64,000 bases of DNA, taken from Paenibacillus dendrobii (GTDB lineage: Bacteria; Bacillota; Bacilli; Paenibacillales; Paenibacillaceae). The notes under the pieces were generated by a model. It had not been told where the DNA came from, made no database searches, and saw only the letters and a list, made by a program, of their open reading frames with translations. This document shows, piece after piece, positions 8,088 through 16,905 of this stretch (positions are counted from its first letter, which is position 1; the number at the start of each line of letters is the position of its first letter). Where the stretch lies: positions 336,364 to 400,363 of the forward strand of contig NZ_WUBI01000005.1 of assembly GCF_009807035.1 (NCBI RefSeq). Reading direction: 5' to 3'. Position numbers and translations under genes: made by a program.

Positions 8088-10118
8088 TTAATGTGGATAT
8101 ACTTTTTCTCCAAAAATAACGGCATTCTCCGCCTTCTGTACACTCAGGTTAAGTCTGAACAAACCGTATCCCTGTTCGTTGACACGCTCCGTATAATCGA
8201 TGCGCGGACAACTACCGATATATTTCACCGCATCCGGCGAGGAAGGGAATGTGACATTCACCGGATGGGCAATAGGAACGAAGCTCCAATTTTTGTGCAC
8301 TCTTCCCTCAAGGTACCCCTGCTCGGCAATATAATCAATGAGCACCTGGCGGTTCTCATCCGCGGAATCGAGCACCAATTCCGCCTCGCGGAGCCCCGGA
8401 AAATTACCTCCGCCAAATACCCTGTAATTACTCGACACCAGAATGAATTCCTGATCCGGATCAACCGGCCTGCCTTGATACTGCAAATTCGCAATTCGGC
8501 CTGCACAAGGGTTATGCAAGGACCCGTCCGGCTTGTATCTTGCAGGCTGGGTAACATCCACTTGATACGTGATGCCGCCGATCACATCAAAATTAAAAAC
8601 GGCAAACAGCGGATTCAGCAGCGGCTGCTCTCCGGCTTCCGCTGGATCAATTTGGTTATAGATGCCGGCAGCCATTTCAAGCCATTCCTTCACGCCGACT
8701 CCGGTCATTTTTACGCCCTTGACCGTGTTATCGAACAAATACAGCTCCGTTGCGCTCTTGATGGCGACCGGCCCCGCCGGAATATCCGCGTAATCGTTGG
8801 GTCCGTTCCGTCCCGCCTTAAACGGCGATCCGACCGAGAGGACGGGAAGATGCCGCAAATGCGGCGCATATGAGGCGATCCAGCTTCGGGCATATGCACA
8901 CTGTGCCTGGTTCAGAAGCTGAAGGGAGGCCTCCTCTTGAACGAGGGAAAAATAGCTGTGCAAAGGCGCTTCAACCCGGCCAATGGGAGCGTTCGCGTAC
9001 ATAACCGTATTCTGGTGCACCTCTCTCAGCAGCCTGGTGATTTCCAGGTCCGGTTCCGCAAGCTCGAGGCCATGAAGCCGGTCATACACTTCACGTACCA
9101 TGGACCGTCCATGAACCACCTGCCAGTTTCCGTCCACCTGCTGCAGCGATAGATCAATGATGCCAAGCTGCGCTCCGCCGTAACCGGCTTGCACGGCGGG
9201 CAATCCATTAATGGTTCCGTCGCCCAGTTCGATAGCTGGCACAGGAGCACCTTGCTCCCCTTTGAAGGATGAATTTAACGAATGGAAATCCGGGACGGGA
9301 AAAATTTTATGTGTATGGGAAAATGCGATGGCATCTATGCCCGGTACCAGGCTGAGCGGCAGAACCGCGTTCTCCGCATTGCAGTCCATAAGGGAGACAT
9401 CAGCGTCAAACCCCGTATGGGCAAGGGCAATGATGACATCCGCCCCCTCTTCCCTCATTCGCGGGATCCATTCCAGTGCGGACAGAACCATATCCTTCAC
9501 TTGAATTCTGCCATTCAGATGGGCCGCGTCCCAATCCAGTATTTGCGGAGGAACCAGGCCAATGCAGCCGATACGAACGTTATGCCGCTCTCCCCGGCTG
9601 TCCAGGCAGCTTTTATTCAAAATGACATAAGGCGTGTAGCGGTTCACGGCACAGGCACTTCCGCTTACCTGTTCATGAACATATACATTCGCGTTCACAT
9701 AAGGAAAATCCGCACCGGCGATTACCTGATCCAAATAATCCAATCCGTAATTAAACTCATGGTTACCGAATGTTGCCGCATCATACCCCATCGCATTCAT
9801 GACTGCAATCGCCGGGTGAACGAAAGGCTCAGCTTCTGAAAAAATGGAGGAGTCAATACGGGCGGCAAACGTCCCGAGCGGCGTGCCTTGGATCAAATCC
9901 CCATTATCGACGAGAACCGCATTCTCGACTTCCGCCCTTGCCTGCTTCACCAGCGAGGCTGTGCGGCAAAGTCCCAGGGAAGGATCCCGCCGGTCCCGGT
10001 AGTAATCGTAATCCATCAGACAGGCATGCACATCCGTCGTTGACATGATCCGCAGCTTCATGGTTGGCTCAGCATCGGTTTGCATGTTCGATTCATGTTC
10101 ATTTTGAATGCCGTTCAC
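8088..10118 (-). CDS. 2',3'-cyclic-nucleotide phosphodiesterase / 5'(3')-nucleotidase, no signal peptide
   Basis: 676 residues from GTG (AAAGGGAGTGG nine bases before it); MKLRIMSTTD at residue 20 is a less likely start. An N-terminal calcineurin-type metallophosphatase domain shows the dimetal motifs TDVHA, DNGDLIQG, FGNHEFNYG, AHTGFDAD and SHTH. The C-terminal 5'-nucleotidase substrate domain follows (SVGSPFKAGRNGPNDYADI, KSATELYLFDNTVKGVKMTG, VFGGGNFPGL). The family hydrolyses 2',3'-cyclic nucleotides and 3'/5'-nucleotides and is normally exported. Here no signal peptide, transmembrane segment or wall anchor is visible, so the enzyme appears cytoplasmic. Divergent from phnD, with PhoP-box-like repeats before its -10 element, it probably serves phosphate salvage. 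Confidence 0.9.
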   Translation of the reverse strand: MNGIQNEHESNMQTDAEPTMKLRIMSTTDVHACLMDYDYYRDRRDPSLGLCRTASLVKQARAEVENAVLVDNGDLIQGTPLGTFAARIDSSIFSEAEPFVHPAIAVMNAMGYDAATFGNHEFNYGLDYLDQVIAGADFPYVNANVYVHEQVSGSACAVNRYTPYVILNKSCLDSRGERHNVRIGCIGLVPPQILDWDAAHLNGRIQVKDMVLSALEWIPRMREEGADVIIALAHTGFDADVSLMDCNAENAVLPLSLVPGIDAIAFSHTHKIFPVPDFHSLNSSFKGEQGAPVPAIELGDGTINGLPAVQAGYGGAQLGIIDLSLQQVDGNWQVVHGRSMVREVYDRLHGLELAEPDLEITRLLREVHQNTVMYANAPIGRVEAPLHSYFSLVQEEASLQLLNQAQCAYARSWIASYAPHLRHLPVLSVGSPFKAGRNGPNDYADIPAGPVAIKSATELYLFDNTVKGVKMTGVGVKEWLEMAAGIYNQIDPAEAGEQPLLNPLFAVFNFDVIGGITYQVDVTQPARYKPDGSLHNPCAGRIANLQYQGRPVDPDQEFILVSSNYRVFGGGNFPGLREAELVLDSADENRQVLIDYIAEQGYLEGRVHKNWSFVPIAHPVNVTFPSSPDAVKYIGSCPRIDYTERVNEQGYGLFRLNLSVQKAENAVIFGEKVYPH

Positions 10119-10220
10119 CGTTAACCACTCCCTTTTAAAAATATCAAAAATAAAATTCTCAGGAACACACACCTTGGTATCGCAAGGTAAACTTTCGCTT
10201 AGATGACATTGATTAAGGTC

Positions 10221-10252
10221 ATTATACCGCCCAAACGTTAAGCGGAAGTAAA
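10221..10252 (-). promoter_or_regulatory. Nucleotidase promoter with PhoP-box-like repeats
   Basis: On the minus strand there is a perfect TATAAT (10226-10221). It has no good -35 hexamer; instead TTTACT (10252-10247) and TTAACG (10241-10236) lie upstream, five bases apart. TT-A-C-type hexamers on an 11-bp period at the -35 position are the arrangement known for PhoP-activated promoters of Bacillus. The pattern is visible; PhoP control is inferred. Confidence 0.5.
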
Positions 10253-10338
10253 ATCCTTCAAATCGCTTTTCTTCCATATATAGGGATTATTCTCTTGAAT
10301 CTGACCCGAATCCACCAAGGTAGAAAACAGCCGCAATT

Positions 10339-10398
10339 TTAACATACATTCAACAAAAACAACCCTTTCCGTTGACCCTTGTCTTTCGGGCCTATGTT
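10339..10398 (+). promoter_or_regulatory. phnD promoter region with PhoP-box-like repeats
   Basis: TTAACA (10339-10344) and TCAACA (10350-10355) are direct repeats on an 11-bp period. They are followed by a possible promoter, TTGACC (10372-10377) with TATGTT (10393-10398). The rest of the 344-base intergenic region (10119-10462) holds only the two divergent promoters and long 5' leaders. Confidence 0.4.
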
Positions 10399-10462
10399 AC
10401 GCTCGTTCCTGTCAGGCAAGATGCTCTGACCCAAAAAAGAAAAGTACGTGGAGGGGACCATC

Positions 10463-11428
10463 ATGTTTAAAAAAGTACTGACCATCAGCATGACGCTGGC
10501 GCTCGCTGCCAGTCTAGCAGCATGCGGATCCAAAAATGCAGCCACAAGCAGCGGGGACACCGCATCCGGCACCGCAGAAGCAGCATCTTCGGCTTATGTA
10601 CCGAAAGTGCTTAACGTTCAGTTTGTACCATCCCAGAATGCAGATACGCTTGAAGCCAAAACAAAGCCGCTTGAAAAACTCCTCGGCGACAAGCTTGGCA
10701 TTCCTGTTCACGTGACCGTCTCCCCGGACTATAACACCATCGTAGAAGCCATGGCTTCCAAGCAAGTCGACGTTGGCTTCCTGCCGCCGAATGCTTACGT
10801 TCTGGCTCATGACAAGAAAAAAGCGGCCGATCTGCTGCTGCAAGCACAGCGCTACGGGGTGAAGGATGAAACCGGAGAAGATACGACAGACAAAGTCGAT
10901 TTCTACAAAGCGATGGTCGTGGTAAAAAAGGACTCTCCGATCCAAAGCCTGAAAGACTTGAAAGGCAAGAAAATCGGCTGGCAGAACGTCACTTCTTCCG
11001 CAGGCTACGTCTTCCCGGCCGCTGAGCTGAAAAAAGAAGGCATCGACCCGGACAAGGACGTACAAGGCGTAACAATCAAAGGCCATGACGCCGCCATTAT
11101 GGCACTGCTGAACGGTCAGGTTGATGCGGTTGCCGTTTTCCAAGATGCCCGCAATACCGTGAAAAAGGACGTTCCCGACGTATTTGAAAAAACACGCGTG
11201 ATCCACTATACCGCTAAAATCCCGAATGACACGGTCAGCGTACGCAATGACATGGATCAAAGCTGGAGAGACAAGATCAGCCAAGCCTTCATTGATATCA
11301 CCAATGATGCGGAAGGCGCGCAAATCATTAAAGACATTTACACGCATGTAGGTTATGTGGCCGGTGACGACAAAAATTTCGAACCCGTCCGTGAATATGC
11401 AGAAGCTGTAGGCCAAGAGATCAAGTAG
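10463..11428 (+). CDS. phnD: Phosphonate ABC transporter substrate-binding lipoprotein
   Basis: 321 residues. The start MFKKVLTIS is fixed by GGAGGGG upstream. A lipoprotein signal peptide ends in the lipobox LAAC (Cys near 21), so the protein is membrane-tethered outside the cell. The mature part follows the PhnD/type-2 binding fold: VQFVPSQNADTLEAKTKPLE, SKQVDVGFLPPNAYVLA, DLKGKKIGWQNVTSSAGYVF, HDAAIMALLNGQVDAVAVF. It heads phnD-phnC-phnE-phnE. No C-P lyase or phosphonatase gene is in this window, so the exact ligand (phosphonate, phosphite or a phosphate ester) is open. Confidence 0.93.
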   Translation: MFKKVLTISMTLALAASLAACGSKNAATSSGDTASGTAEAASSAYVPKVLNVQFVPSQNADTLEAKTKPLEKLLGDKLGIPVHVTVSPDYNTIVEAMASKQVDVGFLPPNAYVLAHDKKKAADLLLQAQRYGVKDETGEDTTDKVDFYKAMVVVKKDSPIQSLKDLKGKKIGWQNVTSSAGYVFPAAELKKEGIDPDKDVQGVTIKGHDAAIMALLNGQVDAVAVFQDARNTVKKDVPDVFEKTRVIHYTAKIPNDTVSVRNDMDQSWRDKISQAFIDITNDAEGAQIIKDIYTHVGYVAGDDKNFEPVREYAEAVGQEIK

Positions 11429-11462
11429 TAATGGAATCCTGACCATCCATGCAATAACCAGG

Positions 11463-11500
11463 GCAGCACCGTCCATGATGTTTTATGGCGGTGTTGTTTC
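11463..11500 (+). terminator. Intercistronic hairpin between phnD and phnC
   Basis: CAGCACCGTCCAT pairs with ATGGCGGTGTTG with one bulge, followed by a short T-rich run (TTTCC). It lies 33 bases after phnD. The weak T-tract fits a partial terminator or mRNA-stabilising hairpin. Such an element would give more binding protein than ATPase and permeases, as seen in many ABC importer operons. Confidence 0.55.
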
Positions 11501-11562
11501 CCATTACGGACAATGCGGAAAATCTTCCCTTTCGAAACCCACTACAGAAAGTTGGTCCTTTC

Positions 11563-12330
11563 ATGATTGAATTCGATAAAGTATCCAAAGTCTATCCTAA
11601 TGGAACGGTCGGCCTGCGCAATATCAATCTCACCATCAACGAAGGAGAACTTGTCGTCATCGTTGGTCTCTCGGGTGCTGGAAAATCCACTTTTTTGCGA
11701 AGCATCAACCGCCTAACCGACATATCAACCGGAGAAATCCGGGTTAACGGCAACTCGGTGACCCATGCTTCCGGCAGCCAGCTCCGCCATATCCGGCGTG
11801 ATATCGGCATGATCTTTCAGAGCTTTAATCTCATCAAACGATCTACCGTGATGCGCAATGTCCTGTCCGGCCGTGTCGGTTACCACTCCACGCTCCGTAC
11901 GATGCTGGGCTGGTTTCCGAAGGAAGATGTGGACCTGTCCCTGGACGCGCTGCAGCGTGTAAATATCCGTGAAAAAGCCTACATCCGTGCCGATCAGTTG
12001 TCCGGAGGACAGCAGCAGCGTGTGTCGATTGCCCGTGCTTTGGCGCAGGAAGCCAGGGTCATTTTGGCTGATGAGCCTGTCGCTTCCCTTGACCCGCTGA
12101 CCACACGGCAAGTCATGGACGATTTGAAGCGGATCAACCGGGATATGAATATCACTACCGTGATTAATCTGCATTTTATCGATTTGGCACGTGAATACGC
12201 GACGCGGATCATTGGTCTGCGCGCCGGGGAAGTCGTGTTCGACGGAACGCCCGCGGAAGCAACCGACGAAGCCTTTGCCGAAATCTACGGCCGTCCCGTG
12301 CTTCAGGATGAGCTGCTGGGAGGGGCATGA
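11563..12330 (+). CDS. phnC: Phosphonate ABC transporter ATP-binding protein
   Basis: 255 residues starting at MIEFDKVSK; upstream in-frame codons lie inside the intercistronic hairpin. The nucleotide-binding domain is complete: Walker A GLSGAGKST, Q-loop IFQSFNLI, signature LSGGQQQR, Walker B VILADEPVASLDP, H-loop NLHFID. The Asp-Glu-Pro-Val-Ala-Ser-Leu-Asp-Pro signature is typical of PhnC. The stop overlaps the phnE start (ATGA), which implies translational coupling. The long insertion after the Q-loop (YHSTLRTMLGWFPKED) is also typical of PhnC. Confidence 0.95.
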   Translation: MIEFDKVSKVYPNGTVGLRNINLTINEGELVVIVGLSGAGKSTFLRSINRLTDISTGEIRVNGNSVTHASGSQLRHIRRDIGMIFQSFNLIKRSTVMRNVLSGRVGYHSTLRTMLGWFPKEDVDLSLDALQRVNIREKAYIRADQLSGGQQQRVSIARALAQEARVILADEPVASLDPLTTRQVMDDLKRINRDMNITTVINLHFIDLAREYATRIIGLRAGEVVFDGTPAEATDEAFAEIYGRPVLQDELLGGA

Positions 12331-13145
12331 TGAAAACCCCTGTTTCCACCTCCGCAACGCTGAAAGCGGCGGCTCCTGATCTCATTCCGCCGCGAAAATA
12401 TAAGCAGTATGCCGGTTGGCTGGTTCTTATCGCCGTGCTGATCGCATGTTCGATCCGGACGGAAGTGACCCCTTACCAGCTCATCACCGGGCTGCCGCAG
12501 ATGGGTAGTCTGCTGCGCGAAATGTTCCCGCCGGACTGGAGCTACTTGTCCACGATTTGGGGACCGATGATGGAAACGGTTCAGATCGCCATTCTTGGCA
12601 CGACACTGGGGGGACTGCTAGCCATCCCTGTTGCGCTGCTGTGCGCCTCCAATCTGGCGATAAGCCGCTATGTGTCACTGCCCGCAAGAATGATATTGAA
12701 CTTGATCCGAACCATTCCCGACCTGCTGTTCGCCGCCATTTTCGTCGCCGTATTCGGCATCGGACCATTTGCCGGCATGCTGGCACTTGTCTTTTTCTCG
12801 TTCGGCATTATCGCCAAGCTGACCTTCGAGGCCATCGAGGCGATTGATCCCGGACCGCTTGAAGCCATGACCGCCGTCGGAGCAAACCGGATGCAGCTCA
12901 TTATGTTTGGCGTCGTACCGCAGGCTTTGCCTTATTTCATGTCTTATCTGCTCTATACCTTCGAAGTCAACGTACGGGCTGCCGCTGTCCTCGGACTTGT
13001 CGGCGCGGGCGGCATCGGACTCCTGCTGGACCGCGCGCTCGGACTGTTCCGCTATGACCGGGCTTCGGTCATCATTTTGTTGACACTCGTCATCGTGCTG
13101 GTCATCGATTACGGAAGCACGATCATCCGGAGGAAACTGCTATGA
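12327..13145 (+). CDS. phnE: Phosphonate ABC transporter permease 1
   Basis: 272 residues. ATG overlaps the phnC stop and is preceded by GGGAGGGG. There are about six membrane helices. The binding-protein-dependent transport loop that docks on the ATPase is clear (EAIEAIDPGPLEAMTAVGAN, then QALPYFMSYLLYTFEVNVRA). PhnE-type permeases often occur as two consecutive paralogues, as here, and probably form a heterodimeric channel. Confidence 0.93.
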   Translation: MMKTPVSTSATLKAAAPDLIPPRKYKQYAGWLVLIAVLIACSIRTEVTPYQLITGLPQMGSLLREMFPPDWSYLSTIWGPMMETVQIAILGTTLGGLLAIPVALLCASNLAISRYVSLPARMILNLIRTIPDLLFAAIFVAVFGIGPFAGMLALVFFSFGIIAKLTFEAIEAIDPGPLEAMTAVGANRMQLIMFGVVPQALPYFMSYLLYTFEVNVRAAAVLGLVGAGGIGLLLDRALGLFRYDRASVIILLTLVIVLVIDYGSTIIRRKLL

Positions 13146-13960
13146 AAAATATGACGTCCCCCCTGTCCGGAAAACCGTCCGGCTCGGTGATTGGCTCACG
13201 TATACGTTTTGCGCTCATTACCTTATTCATCATTGCCGTTTATTATTGGTCCGTTCAGGGCATGCAGTTCGAAGGTATTCAGGGGACAGCCGGCACAGTC
13301 TCCAGGTCCATTCTGCAAGGCTTTCTGCATCCCGACTGGTCCTTCGTTTACATTGCGGAAGGCGAAGATTTGCTTCGCGGGCTGCTGGATACGCTGGTCA
13401 TCTCCATCTTGGGCACGGTGGTCGCCGCCGTGGTCTGCATTCCGTTTGCCTTCTGGGCATCGACCAATATGAGCCGCCAGCTCGCCGTATCGGGCAGCGG
13501 CAAAATCGTGCTGAGCGTCATCCGCGTATTTCCGGAGATCATCGTCGCGATCCTGTTCATCAAAGCAGTTGGCCCCGGATCTTTCGCGGGTGTGCTCGCG
13601 CTTGGCATCCACTCGGTTGGCATGCTCGGCAAGTTGTATGCCGAGACGATCGAGAGCATCGACCGGGGACCCCAAGAGGCGTTGATCGCCAGCGGAGCGA
13701 ATCGGCTGCAGGTGCTGCGCTACGCGGTATTGCCGCAAGTCATTCCTCAGTTCCTTTCCTACTCGCTATACCGGTTTGAGATTAACATCCGTTCCGCGAC
13801 CACACTGGGTCTGGTCGGAGCCGGAGGCATCGGCACGCCGCTGATCTTCGCGCTTCAAGTCCGCAACTGGAACCGGGTCGGCATTATTTTGCTGGGCATT
13901 ATCGTGCTGATTATTTTGACCGATCTGGTGTCCGGATGGGTGCGGAGACGAATTATTTAG
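13142..13960 (+). CDS. phnE: Phosphonate ABC transporter permease 2
   Basis: 272 residues; starts four bases inside the end of the first permease (ATG overlapping TGA). About six membrane helices and the EAA-type loop (ETIESIDRGPQEALIASGAN, QVIPQFLSYSLYRFEINIRS). It is clearly related to the preceding gene, so the pair arose by duplication. It ends the operon; a terminator follows 75 bases later. Confidence 0.93.
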   Translation: MKNMTSPLSGKPSGSVIGSRIRFALITLFIIAVYYWSVQGMQFEGIQGTAGTVSRSILQGFLHPDWSFVYIAEGEDLLRGLLDTLVISILGTVVAAVVCIPFAFWASTNMSRQLAVSGSGKIVLSVIRVFPEIIVAILFIKAVGPGSFAGVLALGIHSVGMLGKLYAETIESIDRGPQEALIASGANRLQVLRYAVLPQVIPQFLSYSLYRFEINIRSATTLGLVGAGGIGTPLIFALQVRNWNRVGIILLGIIVLIILTDLVSGWVRRRII

Positions 13961-14034
13961 TAGGCTCTCCATTCAAAATATCCTCTGCGTCTGTACTGCA
14001 TCTCCCGCCAGACATTCTGTGCGCATGAACATAC

Positions 14035-14083
14035 AAAAAGGACTGCTCCCAAGGTTTCCCCCTGGCGGAACAGTCCTTTTGCA
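14035..14083 (+). terminator. Terminator of the phn operon
   Basis: AAAAAGGACTG and CAGTCCTTTT arms with a loop containing a small inner stem (CCCAAGG/CCCCCTGG region). A T-run follows on the plus strand, and an A-run on the other side makes it possibly bidirectional. Confidence 0.88.
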
Positions 14084-14189
14084 TTTTAAATAAAGTTTCT
14101 TCAGCAGTCCCGGCTGGAAGCCGTGATTCACGTGCCTAAATATGTTTTGCAAACCGTCATTCCCCTTCCTGAAGGCTTGGCATTTCAAA

Positions 14190-14220
14190 GAAAAAGAGCC
14201 GAAGGAAAATCCCTCAGCTC
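14190..14220 (-). terminator. Terminator overlapping the end of speD
   Basis: GAGCTGAGG pairs with CCTTCGGCTC around ATTTT, followed by TTTTTCTTT on the minus strand. The 5' arm includes the last codons and the stop of speD. Confidence 0.8.
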
Positions 14221-15020
14221 ATGTTCTTCCCGTAATAGATTTCGTCCATTTCCTGCGTGATCCGTTCCGTGATCTCCTCCTGCTCCTCTTCGCTCAACTT
14301 ATCCTTCGTATACCCGAAAAGGTAGTTGTCGAGGTCGAATTCCCTGAGTTTGCATTTGGTATGAAAAATATGTTCCTGATATACGTTCACGTCAATCATG
14401 TCGTACATCCCCTTCACCTTATCCGGGATGTAGTTCTGGATCGAATTGATATCGTGGTCGATAAACAGCTTGTGTCCGTTGATATCCCGCGTAAACCCGC
14501 GCACCCGGTAATCGATCGTCATGATGTCCGTATCAAAGGAATGGATAAGGTAATTGAGTGCCTTAAGCGGGGAAATTTCCCCGCACGTGGACACGTCGAT
14601 GTCCGCCCGGAAGGTGCTGATGCCTTCGTCCGGATGAAACTCGGGATACGTGTGCACCGTGATATGGCTTTTGTCCAAAGCCATGACGACCGAGTCCGGA
14701 AGCGGGCCCGGCGATTCCGTATAAGATTCCTTCGGTACCTCGACTACAGGCCCTTCCGATACAAGAATCGTTACGCTTGCTCCCTGCGGCACGTAATCCT
14801 GCTTGGCTATATTAAGCACATGTGCGCCGATAATATCCGATACATGTTTCAGAATGGCTGTCAGCCTGTCTGCATTATATTGTTCATCAATGTATTCCAG
14901 ATAAGCCTCGCGTTCTTCCTTGGTCCGGGTATAGCAGATATCGTACATATTAAAAGCCAAAGATTTCGTAAGATTGTTGAAGCCATGCAGCTTCACATGC
15001 TGTTCAGGCGTTATTTTCAT
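14214..15020 (-). CDS. speD: S-adenosylmethionine decarboxylase proenzyme (long, E. coli-type)
   Basis: 268 residues, close to the 264 of E. coli SpeD and twice the length of the short B. subtilis-type enzyme. It makes decarboxylated AdoMet for spermidine synthesis. The self-cleavage site is DKSHITVHTYPE: processing between Lys117 and Ser118 would turn Ser118 into the pyruvoyl cofactor. The following CGEISPLKAL region carries the catalytic Cys. Start supported by AGGTGAAGGA just upstream. No spermidine synthase gene is adjacent. Confidence 0.95.
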   Translation of the reverse strand: MKITPEQHVKLHGFNNLTKSLAFNMYDICYTRTKEEREAYLEYIDEQYNADRLTAILKHVSDIIGAHVLNIAKQDYVPQGASVTILVSEGPVVEVPKESYTESPGPLPDSVVMALDKSHITVHTYPEFHPDEGISTFRADIDVSTCGEISPLKALNYLIHSFDTDIMTIDYRVRGFTRDINGHKLFIDHDINSIQNYIPDKVKGMYDMIDVNVYQEHIFHTKCKLREFDLDNYLFGYTKDKLSEEEQEEITERITQEMDEIYYGKNMS

Positions 15021-15240
15021 CCTTCCTTCACCTCGCTGTGTCTCTTATTCACTGCCTAATATTCCCTTCTGGATGCCGGCTAATCCGTCACGCAGTGACT
15101 TTCTGGTTTATTTAAACCTTATACCCAATTCCCATCTGAAAAAATCAGCCTATGGCACACGATGCTGCATGTCGCTCATATATGCTGGAAAATGCTCCTC
15201 CTAGAATGGCTATAGGGATCATGCTTCTACGGCGTCAAAA

Positions 15241-15278
15241 GAAAAGCCCGAATGAACCACTGGGGTTCATCCGGGCTT
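15241..15278 (-). terminator. Terminator of hflX
   Basis: AAGCCCGGATGAACC and GGTTCATTCGGGCTT arms (minus strand) with a CCAGT loop, followed by TTC and a short T-rich run. It begins 12 bases after the hflX stop. Confidence 0.88.
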
Positions 15279-15289
15279 GCCTGATCATC

Positions 15290-16585
15290 TCAATTCGTTT
15301 CGATCACAAATTCACGATATTTCTCATAGTCCATCTGTCTGCATTCCAGCGTAAGCCGGGTGCCTTCATTTTCATATTCCGTTTCCAAAATATCCGCTTG
15401 CTCGTTCAGGTACGACACCACCTGTCCCCGGTCGTATGGAATCAGCATCTGGCACTGGACGTAATCCTTGAAAATAAAGCCCCTGATCAGGGTTACCAGC
15501 TCATCGATGCCGATGCGTGGTTTAGCCGCCAGATAAATACTGTTCTGCTGGACCTCAGGGATGGTGTGTCCCGCCAGATCGCATTTGTTATAAGCAAAAA
15601 GAGTAGGAATGTCCGTTACGCCAATATCCTTTAGCGTATTTTCGGTAATTTGAATCAACTGGCCGTATTTCTCATTGGCATAATCGACCACATGGATCAG
15701 CAGATCCGCTTCGGCTACTTCTTCCAGCGTGGAGCGGAAGGCTTTGACCAGATGATGAGGAAGCTTGCTGACAAAGCCTACGGTATCGGTAAGAAGGAAG
15801 CTCTTGTTGTCTTCCAGCTGAATGTTCCGCACTGAGGTTTCCAGCGTGGCGAACAGCATATCCTTTTCAAATACCGATTTCTCGCCGCTTCCGCCTGCTC
15901 CTCCGAACTTTTCGATCATGGCATTCATGATCGTCGATTTACCGGCGTTGGTATACCCCACCAGCGAGACCACCGGCAAAGCATTCTTCTTACGCTGCTT
16001 TCGCTGCGTCTGGCGCTGGAATACCAGCGACTCCAGCTCCTTGTTCAGCGCAGTAATTTTCTCCTCGATCCGGCGGCGATCCAGTTCCAGCCTGGTTTCG
16101 CCGGCTCCCTTATTCTTCGTTCCGACACCACCGCTTTGGCGTCCCAGCGATTCGCGCAGTCCGATCAGGCGAGGCAGCATGTATTGCAGCTGGGCCACTT
16201 CTACCTGAAGCTGGGCTTCACGGGTCTTCGCGCGCTTCTCAAAAATATCCAGAATGAGAATCGTCCGGTCAATGACCTTGCAATCCAAATCGGATTCCAG
16301 ATTGCGAAGCTGCGATGGCGAGAGCTCATCGTTGAAGATAATCAGATTAGCCTCGAGCCCTTGATACAAACCGGAGAGCTCACCCACTTTGCCTGTTCCG
16401 ATGTAATGCGATTTATTGACCCGTTCCATGTTCTGCGTGAGCTGCCCAACCACTTCCACGCCGCAGGCCTCTGCCAGGTTGCCGAGCTCCTCCATGGAAT
16501 AATCAAAATCCTGCTGATGATTCAAGTTAACGCCGACAATCACGGCGCGTTGCTCAAGTATATCGAGTTGTTCAGGTTGTTTCAT
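15290..16585 (-). CDS. hflX: Ribosome-associated GTPase HflX
   Basis: 431 residues starting at MKQPEQLD, which has GGAGGGATAG upstream; a longer frame to 16606 lacks a binding site. The N-terminal HflX domain (VGVNLNH, YIGTGKVGEL, IFNDELSPSQLRNLE) is followed by a Gly-rich linker and coiled helices (GETRLELDRRRIEEKI). Then comes the G domain: G1 GYTNAGKST at 210-218, G3 DTVGFVSKLPHHLV, G4 NKCD. HflX splits stalled or hibernating 70S ribosomes during heat and antibiotic stress. It is monocistronic here. Confidence 0.96.
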   Translation of the reverse strand: MKQPEQLDILEQRAVIVGVNLNHQQDFDYSMEELGNLAEACGVEVVGQLTQNMERVNKSHYIGTGKVGELSGLYQGLEANLIIFNDELSPSQLRNLESDLDCKVIDRTILILDIFEKRAKTREAQLQVEVAQLQYMLPRLIGLRESLGRQSGGVGTKNKGAGETRLELDRRRIEEKITALNKELESLVFQRQTQRKQRKKNALPVVSLVGYTNAGKSTIMNAMIEKFGGAGGSGEKSVFEKDMLFATLETSVRNIQLEDNKSFLLTDTVGFVSKLPHHLVKAFRSTLEEVAEADLLIHVVDYANEKYGQLIQITENTLKDIGVTDIPTLFAYNKCDLAGHTIPEVQQNSIYLAAKPRIGIDELVTLIRGFIFKDYVQCQMLIPYDRGQVVSYLNEQADILETEYENEGTRLTLECRQMDYEKYREFVIETN

Positions 16586-16623
16586 ATCTATCCCTCCAGA
16601 TATCATTGTTTACTTAGAAATGC

Positions 16624-16905
16624 AAAAAAACCGCAGGTCTCTGCCTGTGGTCGGAGCGAACGGAAAATAAAAAGCTGCCGCAGTAAGGCTCCACTCTGAA
16701 CAAATAGGTGGAGAGTCACGCGCACTATTTTGGCATGGCGTCTAGACGCAGCTTCAATTAAAGCCGCGGAAGATATCCGAAAACAGCAAAGGAGGGGCCA
16801 AAAGCCACTCCCGCTGCAACCCTGCGCGCCTTACGCCTAATGGCATCCGCGGCACGCATGTGTATATATTGGGTTCATCCGAAGATAAGCATACCAATCC
16901 CGTTC
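16624..16905 (-). ncRNA. Candidate structured RNA or long leader upstream of hflX
   Basis: A clean minus-strand terminator (CCACAGG, loop CAGAGA, CCTGCGG, then TTTTTTT; 16650-16624) has no protein gene in front of it. The 250 bases before it are rich in inverted repeats: CTCCAC/GTGGAG, the perfect palindrome GCGTCTAGACGC, and GGAGTGGC/GGCCCCTCC. I could not match it to 6S, SRP, tmRNA, RNase P, T-box or common riboswitch consensus. It could be a free small RNA or a terminator-controlled leader of hflX. The 5' end is a guess. The remaining gap to 17074 shows nothing else. Confidence 0.35.

Noticed and set aside
8091..9839. Long plus-strand frames opposite the nucleotidase
   Set aside because: Shadow frames of a GC-rich coding region with implausible composition.
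14142..15059. 305-codon plus-strand frame
   Set aside because: Shadow of speD on the opposite strand, whose product has a complete catalytic motif.
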